A stretch of DNA of 64,000 nt from Buddleja alternifolia (GCA_019426215.1 CM033392.1:36194980-36258979), one strand, 5' to 3'. Positions 1 through 11,934 are shown, numbered from the stretch's first letter. The notes: generated from the letters alone by a model not told the origin. Made by a program: numbers and translations.

Positions 1-339
1 ACTGCAGAGGCAGAGTATGTAGCCGCTGAAAGCTGTTGTGCACAAATCCTTTGGATGAGACAACAACTTAGAAATTATGGAATAATCCTAGGTCCAACCC
101 CCATTCATTGTGATAACCAAAGCACCCTAGCCATGACTCAAAACCCTATTCTTCATTTTGGAACCAAACATATTGACATTAGATACCATTTTCTTCATGA
201 CCATGCTCAAAAGAAAGATATCTCCATGCAATTCATTGGTACAGAAAAATAATTGGCAGATATCTTCACCAAAGTGCTCAACGAACAATGATTTCTCACT
301 TTAAAAAGTGAATTAGGTATGATTGATTTAAATGCTTAA
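1..339 (+). pseudogene. Sirevirus pol remnant, RNase H C-terminal end (element P)
   Basis: This is the last ~112 codons of a Ty1/copia polyprotein, covering the end of RNase H. The frame is open from base 1 and includes the hallmark stretch around CDNQS and [10 protein letters not shown]; it ends at TAA 337-339. It closely matches the C-terminus of the intact pol at 13949-17188, but on the opposite strand. In-frame stops at 250-252 (TAA where the intact copy has CAA) and 289-291 (TGA) show it is dead. The rest of pol lies outside the window. The RNase H assignment is certain; membership of the same Sirevirus family follows from sequence similarity. Confidence 0.93.
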
Positions 340-596
340 CCATCCGAAACATCATATTTTATAGTCATAAAATTTAGGGGGAATTTTATGTTATGCTTAA
401 TGCTTTAAAAAAAACACTAATAAGTTGTTAATTTTAGGGGGAACCTTAAAATGGGTAACTGTATTAGAAAAGTAAAATTGACAAAAAATGTTTCTCTTGC
501 ATAGGTCATAAGCACTTGGCCTTTTTGCATTAAAATTGCTTAGACGCTACTAAATCTTTCAGCGTCTGAACATCTTCGCAAAAGTAACTAAATGCT
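340..596 (+). other. Post-pol spacer of element P with PPT-like tracts
   Basis: Non-coding sequence downstream of pol, corresponding to the pol/env-like spacer of the S element (13229-13948). It holds two AGGGGGAA tracts (376-383 and 436-443) resembling polypurine tracts. Extra internal PPT-like tracts are known in Sireviruses. It stops abruptly at 596, where LTR A begins. Confidence 0.6.
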
Positions 597-1931
597 TGGT
601 GGTCCCAAGTGGCATACGAAAGGGTCTAGAAGGGGGGGGGGGTGAATACACCCTGAAGCCTTTTTTTACATCAAAAATTTGTATCACTTTTTAAAGATTA
701 GAACACTTAGAAAGCTGAGCGCTTTGGTCGTGCGCTTCAGTAAAGATAACTTAGACTTAGTCATTTTAACAGTTTACCAAAGTAGGGTAATGCTTAGATC
801 GCTTACTCAGAGTTAGCATGGCGGAAAAAAGTTTAAAGCTTTAGCGTTCGTTTTGGTTAAATAGTCGCTTAGCAGTTTAGTTTGTCTTTTTCAGAATAAA
901 TAATAAGATATAAAGCAAGACAATAATAATAGTAAATATCACAAGAAATTGTAAAGTTCATTGGGTGATGTAATCTCAGCTACGTCCTTCTTCTCCTTTT
1001 TCACTTGGAGGAAATTTACTAAGTTGATTATCAAAGAATCACACAGAATCTTCTACAAGATAGTAAAGAGGTGAAAAATGATCTCGGGCTCCTTGATCAC
1101 ACAGATTTCAACACCAGTGAAGATCTTCTTCTACAAGCTTCTCTCACTCAGAACTACTGCCTGTAAGGGGTTTAACAACTTTCTCACTCAGATGAAAGGT
1201 TGAGGGTTTTGTCACACAGGTTTTGTTTGTTTTTGGAAAGATCAAACAACTTGGAATATCCCAGTAAGAATTTAGGTTTCTTCTTTGAAAGACGTTTGAG
1301 ATATTGGTGATTGTCTAGAATGTATGTAAAAATCATGAAAGGTTTTTGTTATGGAGTTTCTAAGCTTTTCTTGAGAAAGAGTTTCAGCAAAGTTTTTACT
1401 TTCTTGTGCATGTACGTTTCTCTTAGGGTTTGCTGGAATGAGGTATTTATAGGTAATTCTTGGGAGCAGACTTGAACTCTGAAAAATCTAACAGTCTAGT
1501 CAAAAGGTGGCTTGTCCACAAGTCATAATAGTTTATCACATTTAATGCTCTTATCAGGCATGTAATGCATTTGAATTTATTTCCTGTTGGAAATAAATGT
1601 CCGTTGAACGATTGGATTTATTTCAGGTGAATCTGATACTGATTGCTGGAGTGTTTTGAGCGCTTTATCCATAAATCTTGAAATAGTCCTTTAGCGTTTC
1701 ACAGTCGCTAAGAACGAATCTTCATCTTCATTTGACTTCAGACGCTAATCTTCAACTTTATCTCTAATAGACTCACCTACAATTCTATTAGTGATTAGCT
1801 TAATTAATATTACAAACTTTCAAATGCTTATACATAACTTTTATGAAAATATAAACTTACATTATTTTTGGGGTCTAACATAAGATCCTATCTTGTCATC
1901 ATCAAAACATTTAACATGAAATTTCCAAACA
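597..1931 (-). repeat. 3' LTR of Sirevirus element A
   Basis: A 1335-bp LTR. Read on the minus strand it begins TGTTTGGAAATTTCATG at 1931 and ends GGGACCACCA at 597, giving TG...CA ends. A polypurine tract abuts it at 1932-1946, so it is the 3' LTR of an element whose body lies at higher coordinates. Its left end cuts into the pol spacer of element P. The five bases before it (ATGCT) would be the target duplication, but the partner is not in the window. It has a TATA box at 1444-1451 and the family's conserved hairpins. Confidence 0.92.
1444..1451 (-). promoter_or_regulatory. TATA box of LTR A
   Basis: TATAAATA on the minus strand, ~480 nt into the LTR; it is further in for the longer LTRs. 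The same octamer in the same local context (next to GCCTATAAATA) is found in most LTRs of this family. It is the likely U3 promoter. Confidence 0.6.
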
Positions 1932-1946
1932 ATTTTCCCCTTTTTG
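1932..1946 (-). promoter_or_regulatory. Polypurine tract of element A
   Basis: The minus strand reads AAAAAGGGGAAAAT directly before the LTR start. This is the plus-strand DNA priming site of reverse transcription. Flanking arms 1892-1907 and 1942-1957 can pair across it. Confidence 0.8.
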
Positions 1947-2188
1947 ATTATGTCAAGACCTTAACTCTTATAACTTTTTTTATAGATTAAGAGTTTAAAG
2001 AAAAGTCCAAAAAGATCAAAAGTTAGCGTTTGGAAGGTTAGTTAAGTTAGCTGAAGTTAGATTAGCTTCAACAAGTTGTTTCAGCGTTAAATCATCCATT
2101 CATTCATTCATATGGAATAATTAAGCGTACATAACAACTAAAAAACCTTTAAAGCGACGAACAGAAATATATAAAACAACATAATCAT

Positions 2189-4977
2189 TCATCTTTTCTG
2201 TCGCTTCCTATTTGCTTCTTCTTCTTGATAGATTTCAGTCGCTAAGTCCAGTAGAAGTCTATCAACATCGATCATGGTTGTATGTTGGACTTCATTGTAG
2301 TCATGTCTTTTGCGTCTTGCGTTTTCTTCTAGCTCCAAAAACATTTCCACCAAATCCCTCGGAGGGATTCCAAGTTCTCGGATCAAGTCATGGTAAATGT
2401 TTTGTCTTCGATCATTGGTGGATTTCCAATTGATAGGTCTTCTAAGCAGTCAGACATATGGATGAAAACCCATACTCTCTAAGAACTTACGTCTATGTCC
2501 AGAAGTAAGTGCCTGCCTTGATAATATCTAGGCTTTCGCTTCTTAGTAAGTATTTTCTTTATACTCACTATTTCCTCGAACATAGATCCCCAGTGCTTGT
2601 TGTCTGTCTCAGAGATGGCCTTGGACTGGGACTTTTCTTTAAAATCTTCCCCCTTCTTGGCATCATCAAGGGAAGTCTTTAATTTAGTGATGTCCCGACA
2701 GAGAAGCTTCACTTCATCTATCAAAAGAGCAACTTGCTCAGCGATACTTTGAGAGATTAAATTGGAAGTATTGTGATGCTCAGTATCAGCGGATGCATTC
2801 TGGGAAAGCGTCCGATTGAATTCTTCGGAAGGAGTAGTGATTACTGGTGATATGCTATCCATGATTGTTATGGTGCCTTTTGTTGCAGAATTTGCAATAC
2901 CACGACTTCTAGTGTCAAAGACCAGCCTGATATTTAGCTCATTATTTTCAAGTATCTTAGAGAAAGAACCCTCGATGGTATTGAGCGAGTTCCTAACAGC
3001 TCTTCTAAAGTCTCGAGTCTCTTGATCACTTTTCGAATCTGAATCAGAGGAGGAAGAACGTTTAGGAGATGGAATGAGTCCATATGAGCTAGAAACTTCA
3101 GCCTTGCCATTTAATTTGTCTCTTATAAAAGGCTCTTCAGGCTCATCAAGGACTTCCTGAATCACTTGATCCATGGATGGATCTGCAGTCGTTGGTTGAC
3201 AAAAAGGTTCTTGAGTTGAGATCTCGACTACTGGGGCGCTAGAAATATCTGGCAAAGATGGGTCTGGAATTTGAGCGGCTTCCACAGTAGGGGTAATATC
3301 CTCTACTATCTCAACAATCTCCAAGGGAGGAGAAGGATTCTCAACAGCAATGACCCAAAGGGTGCCAATCGCTTCCATGATATGCCTTGGACTTATCAGA
3401 TTGGTTTTGTGGAATAAAGAATATAGCGTCTTCGCGCTCTTCAGTGTTTAGTGCAAATGGCACATCTTCTGGCAAAGCAACTCCTAAAATGTGAGACTTG
3501 TAGAAGTCCAATAAATAAGGCATAAGCGCTTGAGCTGCTTCTTGGTTCACTGGCCTGATCAGTGATATCATTTTGGCCACTTGGATGTTTTGTTGGCAAA
3601 AGAGCACAGGATGAAGGTTGTATCCTCGGAAGTCACTTAACCCAGAATAGTGGTTAAAAGTGATATCCATCGCTTGTGCATTTTCTATCACTGCTCTTTT
3701 GTCTCTGTAAAACTTAGCATACTCAGCGTGATCATTATCAATGCTCAAAGGAACTTCACTTTGTCCTGGAAAAGGAGGTCGTTTACTTGTGGAGGCATCT
3801 TCGTTCAGATCTGTAAAGATGCGCTGAACAAACGCTTGATGAGGGTGAAACACATAGCGTCCTCCTTGACTGAATAAGGCTAGCTGTTAGCGGATGTAGC
3901 GTTCTATAGGTTGCCTGTAACCTGGTAGATCGCTAACGTTTCCAGCAATATGCTGATGTTGTTGAAGTAAAAAAGTAGCGAACCCTCGGCGTCTGTATTC
4001 GATTCCAAATTTAAATAAGAATGGATATCTCACGAGTTCTTCAAGAGTATAGAAGTGTAAAACGAACTCTTCAGCCCATCTGGTTGTATCCATCATCCAC
4101 CGCTTGCCAAGCTTGTCAGCTTTCTTCTAATCTTTTCTGGCGGCAAGGAATTTCTCAAAACTTTTTGTTTCTTCATTATAGTCCTCAGCCCATAATCTTG
4201 CAAGGTACTCTCGGGCTTCAGCTTTTATCCAAGCATTAATAGGATTGGGACGCTCGGTGACAACTGGTCCTTTTCCTTTCCACAATCTGAGGGGCTTTGG
4301 AGATAGAGCATTCTGAGGAGATTGAATGACTTTGGGGTAAGCAGAGTATCTAATCCTGTTAAGAATTTCTTCATCAGGATTCTTTGACCAATCACCCATA
4401 TGGGGATTCTTAAAGACATTCTTATTCTAGCGTAAGGGATAAAAGGATTCTTCAGAATGGCCAATAAAATTGAAACGCTTCTTGTCAAATTCTGCCATGT
4501 TGAACGCTGGTCGCTTGATATACTCAAGACGCAATTGAAGACGCTCAAGGTTATAGAGACCCAAATCAACGAAGCGCTCAAAGAAATTAAACTTAGCAGA
4601 ATTGTAGACATCAGTTCTGTAGGGAGTAGTTTGAAAGTTAATCTCCATATCGACTAATTGCCTAGTGTCAAGCTCCCTGGTGGTAAAGACGAATTCATCA
4701 TTTGCATCATAGCCACGGAGAAAAAAATTAATGAAACGAGTAGGAGATTCAGTTGGAGTAAGGACAAAGGCAATTGACTCGGTTAGGATGGGGGCCACTT
4801 CTATCGACCGCTCAGCGTTAACAGTCGCTTTGCTGACTGGAGATATTTCAGTGTCAGGAAGCACTTGAGCTACTTGCTTAGTGATATACACAACCTTGGT
4901 CGTATCGACTTCTACTTCAAGAGGAATCTCAGAAGGTGGAGGTGCATCAAGCAAGCGTTTGAGAAAAGCAAGCAAAA
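2189..4977 (-). pseudogene. Sirevirus env-like gene, exon 3 part (element A)
   Basis: About 2.8 kb of broken frames on the minus strand, homologous to exon 3 of the env-like gene in S. From N to C: a Pro-rich start near 4975, a middle region around 4399-3341 with FCILH-type helices, an acidic Ser/Asp linker near 3050, a Leu-rich coiled coil near 2690-2780, and a basic C-terminus ending KRQKR at the stop 2189-2191. Several frameshifts break it, with pieces at 4427-4975, 4127-4399, 3887-4096, 3341-3853, 2479-3378 and 2189-2386. It is cut at 4977, where the inverted F fragment begins. I see no signal peptide or membrane segment. Function is unknown. Confidence 0.85.
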
Positions 4978-6221
4978 GACGCTATATTCTTTATTTCGCA
5001 GACCAACCTAATAAGTCCAAGGCATATCATGGAAGCGATTGGCCCCCTTTGTGTCATTGCTGTTGAGAATCCTTCTCCTTCCATGGAGGTTGTTGAGATA
5101 GTAGAGGATATTACTCCTACTATGGAAGCCGCTCAAATTCCAAACGCTTCTTTGCCAGATATTTCTAGCGCCCCAGTAGTCGAGATCTCTACTCAAGAAC
5201 CTATTTGTCAGCCATAGATTCATCCATAGATCAAGCGATTCAGGAAGTTCAGGAAGTCCTTGACGAGCCTGAAGAGCCTTTTGTAAAAAACAAATTTGAA
5301 GACAAGGCTGCAGTTTCTAGCTCTTATGAGCTCATTCCGTCTCCTAAGCATTCTTCCTCCTATGATTCAGATTCGGAAGGTGATCAAGAGACTAAAGACT
5401 TTAGAAGAGTTATTTGGAACTCGCTCAATAACATCGAGGGTTCCCGCTCTAAGATACTTGACAATAATGATCTAAATATCAGACTGGTCTCTGACACTCG
5501 AAGTCGTGATATTGCAAATTCTGCGACGAAAAGCACCATAGCAATCATGGATAACATATCACCACTAACCACTACTCTTTCCGAAGAATTCAATCGGACG
5601 CTTGCCCAGAATGCATCCTATGATACTGAGCGTCACAATTCTTCCAATATTATGCTGAAAGTGTCGCTGAGCAAGTTGCCCTTTTGATAGATGAAGTCAA
5701 GCTTCTACGTCGGGACATCACTGAATTAAAGACCTCCATTGATGATGCCAAGTAGGGGAAAGATCTTAAAGAAAAGTCCCATTCCAAGGCTATCTCTAAG
5801 ACAAACAACAAGCACCGGCGATCTATGTTCGAGGAGATAGTGAGCAAAAAGAAAATGCTTACTAAGAAGCGGAAAGCCTAGATATTATCGAGGCGGGCAC
5901 ATGCTTCCGGACTTAGATGTTGAGTTCTTAGAGAGTATAGGTTTTCACCCATATGTCGGACCTCTTAGAAGACCTATCAATTCGAAATCCACCAAGGATA
6001 GATAACAAGACATTTACCATGACTTGATCCGAGAACTTGGAATCTCTCCGAGGGATTGGGTGGAAAGGTTGATGGAGCTAAATGAAAGCGCTAGACTAAG
6101 AAGACATGACTACAATGAAGTCCAGCATACAACCATGAAAGATGTTAATAGACTTCTACTGGACTTAGCGACTGAAATCTATGAAGAAGAAGAAGCAAAT
6201 AGGAAGCGACAGAAGAGATAA
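4978..6221 (+). pseudogene. Sirevirus env-like gene, C-terminal fragment (element F)
   Basis: Plus-strand counterpart of the gene at 2189-4977, starting in mid-gene at the inversion junction and ending at TAA 6219-6221 with the same KRQKR tail. Pieces lie at 5029-5217, 5205-5687 and 6024-6221, with stops and frameshifts between them. The protein is roughly three-quarters identical by eye to the A copy over the shared part (both begin MEAIG). It has the acidic Ser/Asp linker (SDSEGDQETKDF) and the coiled-coil region. About 245 bp downstream are a PPT and LTR F, so this is the 3' end of a separate plus-strand element. Confidence 0.85.
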
Positions 6222-6465
6222 ATGATTATGTTCTTTTATATATTTCTGTTTGTCACTTTAAAGTTTTTTTTTTAGGTGTAAATCTTGTGTGCTTAATTCT
6301 TCCATATGAATGAATGAATGATTTAACGCTGAAACAACTTGTTCAAGCTAATCTAACTTTAGCTAACTTAATTAACCTTCCAAATCCTAATTTTTGATCT
6401 TTTTGGACTTTTCTTTGAACTCTTAATCTATAAAAGAGTTATAAGAGTTAAGGTCTTGACATCAT

Positions 6466-6480
6466 CAAAAAGAGGGAAAT
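6466..6480 (+). promoter_or_regulatory. Polypurine tract of element F
   Basis: AAAAAGAGGGAAAT immediately upstream of the LTR start TGTTAGGAAA. It lies in the loop between pairing arms 6455-6470 and 6505-6520. Confidence 0.8.
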
Positions 6481-7127
6481 TGTTAGGAAACTTCACGTTA
6501 GATGTTTTGATGATGACAAGATAGGATCTTATGTTAGACCTCAAAAAGAATGTAAGTTTATATTTTCATAGAAGTTATGTATAAGCGTTTGAAAGTTTGC
6601 AATATTAACTAGGCTTGTAATTTTTACCTTTATACATTTTAGACTAGGTATTTGATACAGAATCACTAATAGAATTCTAGGTGAGTCTATTAGAGATGAA
6701 GTTGAAGATCAGCGTCTGAAGTCAAATGAAGATGAAGATTGGTTCTTAGCATCTATCAAACGCTAAAGGACTATTTCAGGATTTATGGATCAAGCGCTCA
6801 AAGCACTCCAGCGATCAATATCAGATTCACCTGAAATAAATCCTCAAGTCATGAAGGACTTAAATGCAATCATTCAACGGACATTTATTTCCAACGTGAA
6901 ATAAATTCAAATGCATTAAATCCTGATAAGAGCATTAAATGTGATAAACTATTATGATTTGTGGACAAGCCACCTTTTGACTAGACTGTCAGAATTTCAG
7001 AGTTCAAGTCTGCTCCCGTCCAATCGAAACCAGCAAGATTTCAGGAATGTCAGAGAAAAGCCTGATTCACGGCCACATGAAGAGCACGCTCTCACATGTG
7101 TCCAACGGACAAATTCCAAGAATTGCC

Positions 7128-7135
7128 TATAAATA
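7128..7135 (+). promoter_or_regulatory. TATA box of LTR F
   Basis: TATAAATA at ~650 nt from the LTR start, the same relative position as in LTRs B and D. Confidence 0.6.
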
Positions 7136-7194
7136 ACTCATTCCAGCAAACCCTAAAAAAAACGTACATACACAAGAAAGTAAAAACTTTGCTG

Positions 7195-7199
7195 AAACT
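7195..7199. repeat. Target-site duplication AAACT, left copy
   Basis: AAACT directly before the S element; the matching copy is at 34224-34228. LTR F sequence is collinear across the two, so they mark one insertion event. Confidence 0.85.
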
Positions 7200-8704
7200 T
7201 GGTGGTCCCAAGTGGCATACGGAAGGGTCTAGAAGGGGGGGGTGAATAGACCCTGAAGTCTTTTTCGACTTCACAAAATTTTCGTATCACTTTAGAAATT
7301 TGAACGCTTGGAAAAACTGAGCGCTTGGGTCAGACGCTTCAGAATATTTAACTTAGACTTAGTGATTTCAGCAGTATACCAAAGTAAGGCAACGCTTAGA
7401 TCGCTTAATCAGGGTTAGCACAGCGGAAATAATGTTTAGCGTTCTTTTAGTTGAATTAATCGCTTTGCAATTTTACTTGACTTTTTCAGAATAATATGAA
7501 GTGAATAATATAAGACAATAAAATAAATGACACAATAATTTGTAAGACTCACTGGGTGATGTAATCTCAGCTACGTCCTTCTTCTCCTTTTTCACTTGGA
7601 GGAAATTACTATGATGATTATCAAATGATCACACAGAAACTTCTACAAAATAGTAATGGATGAAAATGATCTTGGGCTCCTTGATCACACAGACTTTAGC
7701 ACCAATGAAGATCGTCTTCTTCAAGCTTCTCTCACTCAGAAATACTTCCTGAAAGGTTTCAACAACTTTTCTCACTCAGATGAAAGGTTGAGGTTTATCA
7801 CTAGGGTTTTGTTTGTTTTAAAGAAGATCAAACAACTTGGAATATCTCAGTTGGCGTTTGGATTTCTTCTTTGGAAGATATTTGAGATATTTGTGACTGT
7901 CTGGAATGTAGATGGAAAGCTTGAAAGGTTTTGGCTATGAAATTTCTAAGCTTTTTCCAGAAAGAATGTACGTGGGATTTTTGGCAATAATTTCTCGTAT
8001 ATTCTTGATGTTGTTCTCCTTTTTTTTATTTTCTGGAGTAAGGTATTTATAGGCAATTTCTTAGGATCTGTCCGTTGGACACATGTAGGAGCGTGCCTTT
8101 CACGTAGCGCGTGATTGTACCTAAAATCTGACATTCCTGAAAATTCGCTGGAACCGATTGGACGGGAGCAGCTAAAACTTTGAAAGTTCTGACAGTCTGG
8201 TCAAAAGGAGGCTTGTCCACAAGTCACAGTAGCTTATCACATTTAATGCTCTTATCAGGCATTTAATGCAATTTGAATTTATTTCCCGTTGGAAATAAAT
8301 GCCCGTTGAATGATTGCATTTAAGTCCTTTATGACTTGAGGATTTATTTCAGGTGAATCTTCTATAAGTCGCTTGAGTATTTGAACGCTTGATTCATGAA
8401 TCCTGAACTGCGGTCTCTTAGCGTTTGACAGGCGCTAAGAAGGAATCTTCATCTTCGGTTGACTTCAGACGCTGGTCTTCAACTTCTTCTCAAATAGACT
8501 CACCTAGAATTCTATTATTGATTCAGTCGCTAAGACTTAGTCTAAAATCTATGAGGATAAAAATTACAAGCCTAAACAAAATTACAAACTCTTTAAACGC
8601 TTTATACAATGATCAATGAAAGCATAAACTTACATTTTATTTGGGGTCTAACATTGAATCCTATCTTGTCATCATCAAAACATCTAACATGAAATTTCCT
8701 AACA
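7200..8704 (-). repeat. 3' LTR of S copy A (LTR B)
   Basis: Full-length 1505-bp LTR, TG...CA ends, with TGTTAGGAAATTTCATG at its minus-strand start (8704). Unlike the 5' LTRs C and E it keeps the 183-bp segment between the two CTCACT repeats (7548-7553 and 7731-7736). Conserved inverted repeats lie at both termini, and a 10-bp hairpin at 8277-8300. Confidence 0.95.
8044..8051 (-). promoter_or_regulatory. TATA box of LTR B
   Basis: TATAAATA on the minus strand ~655 nt into the LTR, the probable U3/R promoter. Confidence 0.6.
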
Positions 8705-8719
8705 ATTTCCCCCTTTTTG
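8705..8719 (-). promoter_or_regulatory. Polypurine tract of S copy A
   Basis: The minus strand reads CAAAAAGGGGGAAAT next to the 3' LTR. It sits in the 34-nt loop of a 15/16-bp inverted repeat (8665-8680 with 8715-8730). Confidence 0.88.
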
Positions 8720-11672
8720 ATGATGTCAAGACTTGTAACTCTTTTATAATTTTTTAAGAGTTAAAAAGAAAAGGCCCAAAGGAATATAAGTCAGCGTTTG
8801 AAAGGTTAGTAATGTTAGTTAAAGTTAGGTTGGCTTCAACAAGTTATTTCAGCAATAAATCATTCATATATATTGAAATGAAGCATACATGATTTATACT
8901 GAAAAGAATAAGAGAGAAATAAAATACGCAAAACCATTTATTTCTTCTGTCGCTTTGCTCTTTCTTCGCCTTGAAGAACTTCTAACGCTAGTTCTTTTAA
9001 CAGTCGATCAATGTCGATCATAGTTGTATGCTGGACTTCATCATAGTCATGCCTGCGGAGTCTGGCGCTTTCATTTAGCTCTAACAACCTTTCCGTTCAA
9101 TGCCTTGGTGGAATGCCAAGTTCTCGAATCAGATCATAATATATATCTCTTTGACGGTCATTTGACAGTCTCCAATTTACAGGTCGTTGTAGCGGTCCAG
9201 CATAAGCATGAAATCCCATACTCTCTAAGAAGTCGGGGTCCAACTGGGGAAGAGCGTATTTTCCGAGATAATACCTTGGTTTTCGTTTCTTGGATAGCAT
9301 TCTCTTAATGCTTACCAGTTCATCGAACATCGAACGCCAATGTTTATTATCCGTCTTGGAAATCGCTTTGGTCTTTTCTTTACTTTCCCCCTTCTTGACT
9401 TCATCAAGGGACAATTTTAGATCAGCGACATCGCGGCGCAAAAGTTTAACTTCTTCGACTAGAAGAGCAATCTGTTGGGCGACACTCTGAGCGATGGCAT
9501 CGGATGAAGCGTGTCTGTCCGCATCAACCGAAGTGCTCTGAGCAAGGTGACGATTGAATTCAGAGGAGAGCTCAGCGATAAGAGGGGACATGCTTTCCAT
9601 GAGAGCAATGGTGCTGTAATTTGAAGCGTTGGCAATGTCACGACTTCGCGTATCAGACATTAGGCGAGTCTGTCTGTCAGCGGCTTCAGAAAGCTTGGCG
9701 CAGGAACCTTCGATGTGGTGAAGCGAGTTCCGTACAGCCTTTCTGAAATCTCGAGCCTCTAAATGAATGTCTGAATCTAAATCCGAAGAAGGACGCTCTG
9801 GGGACGGGAGAAGTCCGTAAGAACTTCAAACTGCAGCCTTGCCTTTGGTTTTATCTCTTAGGAGATGTTCTACAGGCGCTTGAGCAATTTCAGCGTGCAT
9901 TTCTTCAATTGCGTGATCCAAGGTAGAATCAGCAATCGCTGGGGGCTCGACTACTAGGGCGCTAGAAAAATCTGGCAAGGAAGCCTCAGGAAGATGAGCG
10001 ACTTCCGCAGTAGGAGCAGAATCTTCTTCCAGAATTTGGATTGAGGGAGGAGAAGGTTCTCTAATGCCAATAACCCAGAGGGGGCCAAGGGCTTCCATCA
10101 CATGCCGGGGACTGATCAGGCTAGATTGCGGGATAAAGAATATAGAGTCTTCGCGCTCGTCAGTACTTAGTGCAAGTTGCACACCTTCTGGTAAAGCAAT
10201 CCCTGATGTATATTTGTTGAAAAAGTCCAAAATCAACGGCATAAACGCTTGAGCTGCTTCTTGGTCCACTGGCCTAATCAGCCAGATCATCTTGGCCACT
10301 TGAATATTCTGTTCACTGAAGAGCACAGGGTGGAGAGTATATCCTCGGAAATCGTTTAACCCTGAATAGTGATTGAAACTATCACTGCTCTCATATCTCG
10401 GTGGAACTCAGCAAACTCAGCGTGTTCTGTTGAAGTGTCAACACGAATCTGACTCTGGCCTGGAAGAACTGGTTGTTTACTTGACGAAGCGTCTTCGTTG
10501 AGGTCAGGGAAGATTCGTCGAACAAAGTCTGCACGAGGATGCAAAACGTAGCGTCCGCCCTGGCTGAATAAGGCGAGCTGCTGGCGAATGTAGCTTTCGA
10601 TTGGCTGTCTATATCGTGGCAAAGTGCTAACATTCCCGGCAATTATCTGACGCTGTTGAAGCAAAAAGGTGGCAAATCCTCGACATCTGTATTCTATTCC
10701 AAAATTAAACAGGAATGGATATTTGACGAGTTCATCAAGGGTGTAGAAGTGAAGAAGGAACTCTTCAGCCCATTTGGCTGTATCCATCATCCATCGTTTT
10801 CCAAGTTTGTTCGCTTTGTTTTGCTCTTTTCTAGCTGCTAAGAATTTCTCGAAGCGTTCCGTTTCATCATCATAGTCTTCAGCCCATAATCTGGCAAGAT
10901 ATTCACGAGCCTCATCTTTAATCCACGAGTTGACCGGATTTGGGCACTCCGCAACAAGCGAGCCTTTGCCTTTCCAGAGTTTGAGTGGATTAGGAGAGAG
11001 AGCGTTCTGGGGAGACTTGACAACGGAGGAGAGAGCAGAATATCCTATCTTATTGAGATCTTCCTCATCAGGATTTTTGTTCCAGTCACCCATGTGTGGG
11101 TTCTTGAAAACAATCTTGCTTGGGTGCAGAGGATAAAAGGACTCGTCCGAGCGACCAGTTAGAGTGAATCACTGTTGATCAAGGTCAGCTCTATTGAACA
11201 CTGGACGACGAATGTACTCAAGGCGAGATTGAAGTCGCTCTAAGTCATATAGTCCTAGATCTGCAATACGCTCGAAAAACTCAAATTTCTTAGTGTTGGA
11301 CATATCGGGCCGATGGAGAGTGGTTTGAAAGTTTATTTCCAATTCGGCAAGCATTTGAGAGTCACGTTCTCTGGCGGCATAATAAATCGACGTCTGGATG
11401 ATATCCGTGCGGGAAGAAATCAATGACACGAGGAGGAGGTCTGGTTGGCGTAGGAACAAGGGCAATAGCTTCTGTTGGAATGGGGGCCACTTCTATCAAG
11501 CGCTCAGCGTTGAAAGTTGCTTCACTCGCTGATGAGCTTTCAGCGTCAGGAAGAACTTGGAATGCTTCTTTAGCAATATTCACAAAAGTTGCCATGTCCA
11601 CGTCTAGTTCAAATGGAATCTCCGAGAGAGGAGGGGCTTCAGCGATTGGTTCATCATGAGCTCCGTCATGAG

Positions 11673-11754
11673 CTAAAACATGTAAGCGATTGAGAAAAGC
11701 AAGCAAAAATTCCTACTGAGTAGAAATTTACAAAGAAAATACTACATCGCTTAC
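11673..11754 (-). other. Intron 2 of env-like gene, copy A
   Basis: An 82-nt GT-AG intron: donor GTAAGCGATG, acceptor ACATGTTTTAG. Its length is not a multiple of 3, so retention shifts the frame; removal joins exon 2 to exon 3 in phase 1. Confidence 0.68.
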
Positions 11755-11934
11755 CCTGAGGACTATCATCGACTGTCTTAGTCGCTTGATCAGTTTCTTG
11801 GACAAGTTCCTCAGGCTCCTGAACTTCTTCTTCGGGTTCTAAATCGATAAAAGAAGTTATTGGTTCAGCACGAATAGGGATATTTAGTTCTTCAAGCGTG
11901 TTGAGAACATAATGAATATCTGCTTCACTTGGTG

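Larger units (their letters stand above)
6481..7199 (+). repeat. 3' LTR of element F, left part (interrupted)
   Basis: LTR in plus orientation starting TGTTAGGAAACTTCACG. It stops at 7199, where element S is inserted, and resumes at 34224. The two parts total 1504 bp, the full family length. A TATA box lies at 7128-7135. The last five bases, AAACT, are the target duplication. Confidence 0.92.

Noticed and set aside
4021..4239. 72-codon plus-strand ORF over the A element env-like gene
   Set aside because: Antisense shadow of the conserved exon 3 region; equivalent shadows occur at 10656-10841 and 24041-24226.
8425..8619. A 64-codon plus-strand ORF repeated at 21812-22006 and 33944-34138
   Set aside because: It lies within LTR U3 antisense to the element and is repeated only because the LTR is repeated. 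No start context, domain or separate conservation.
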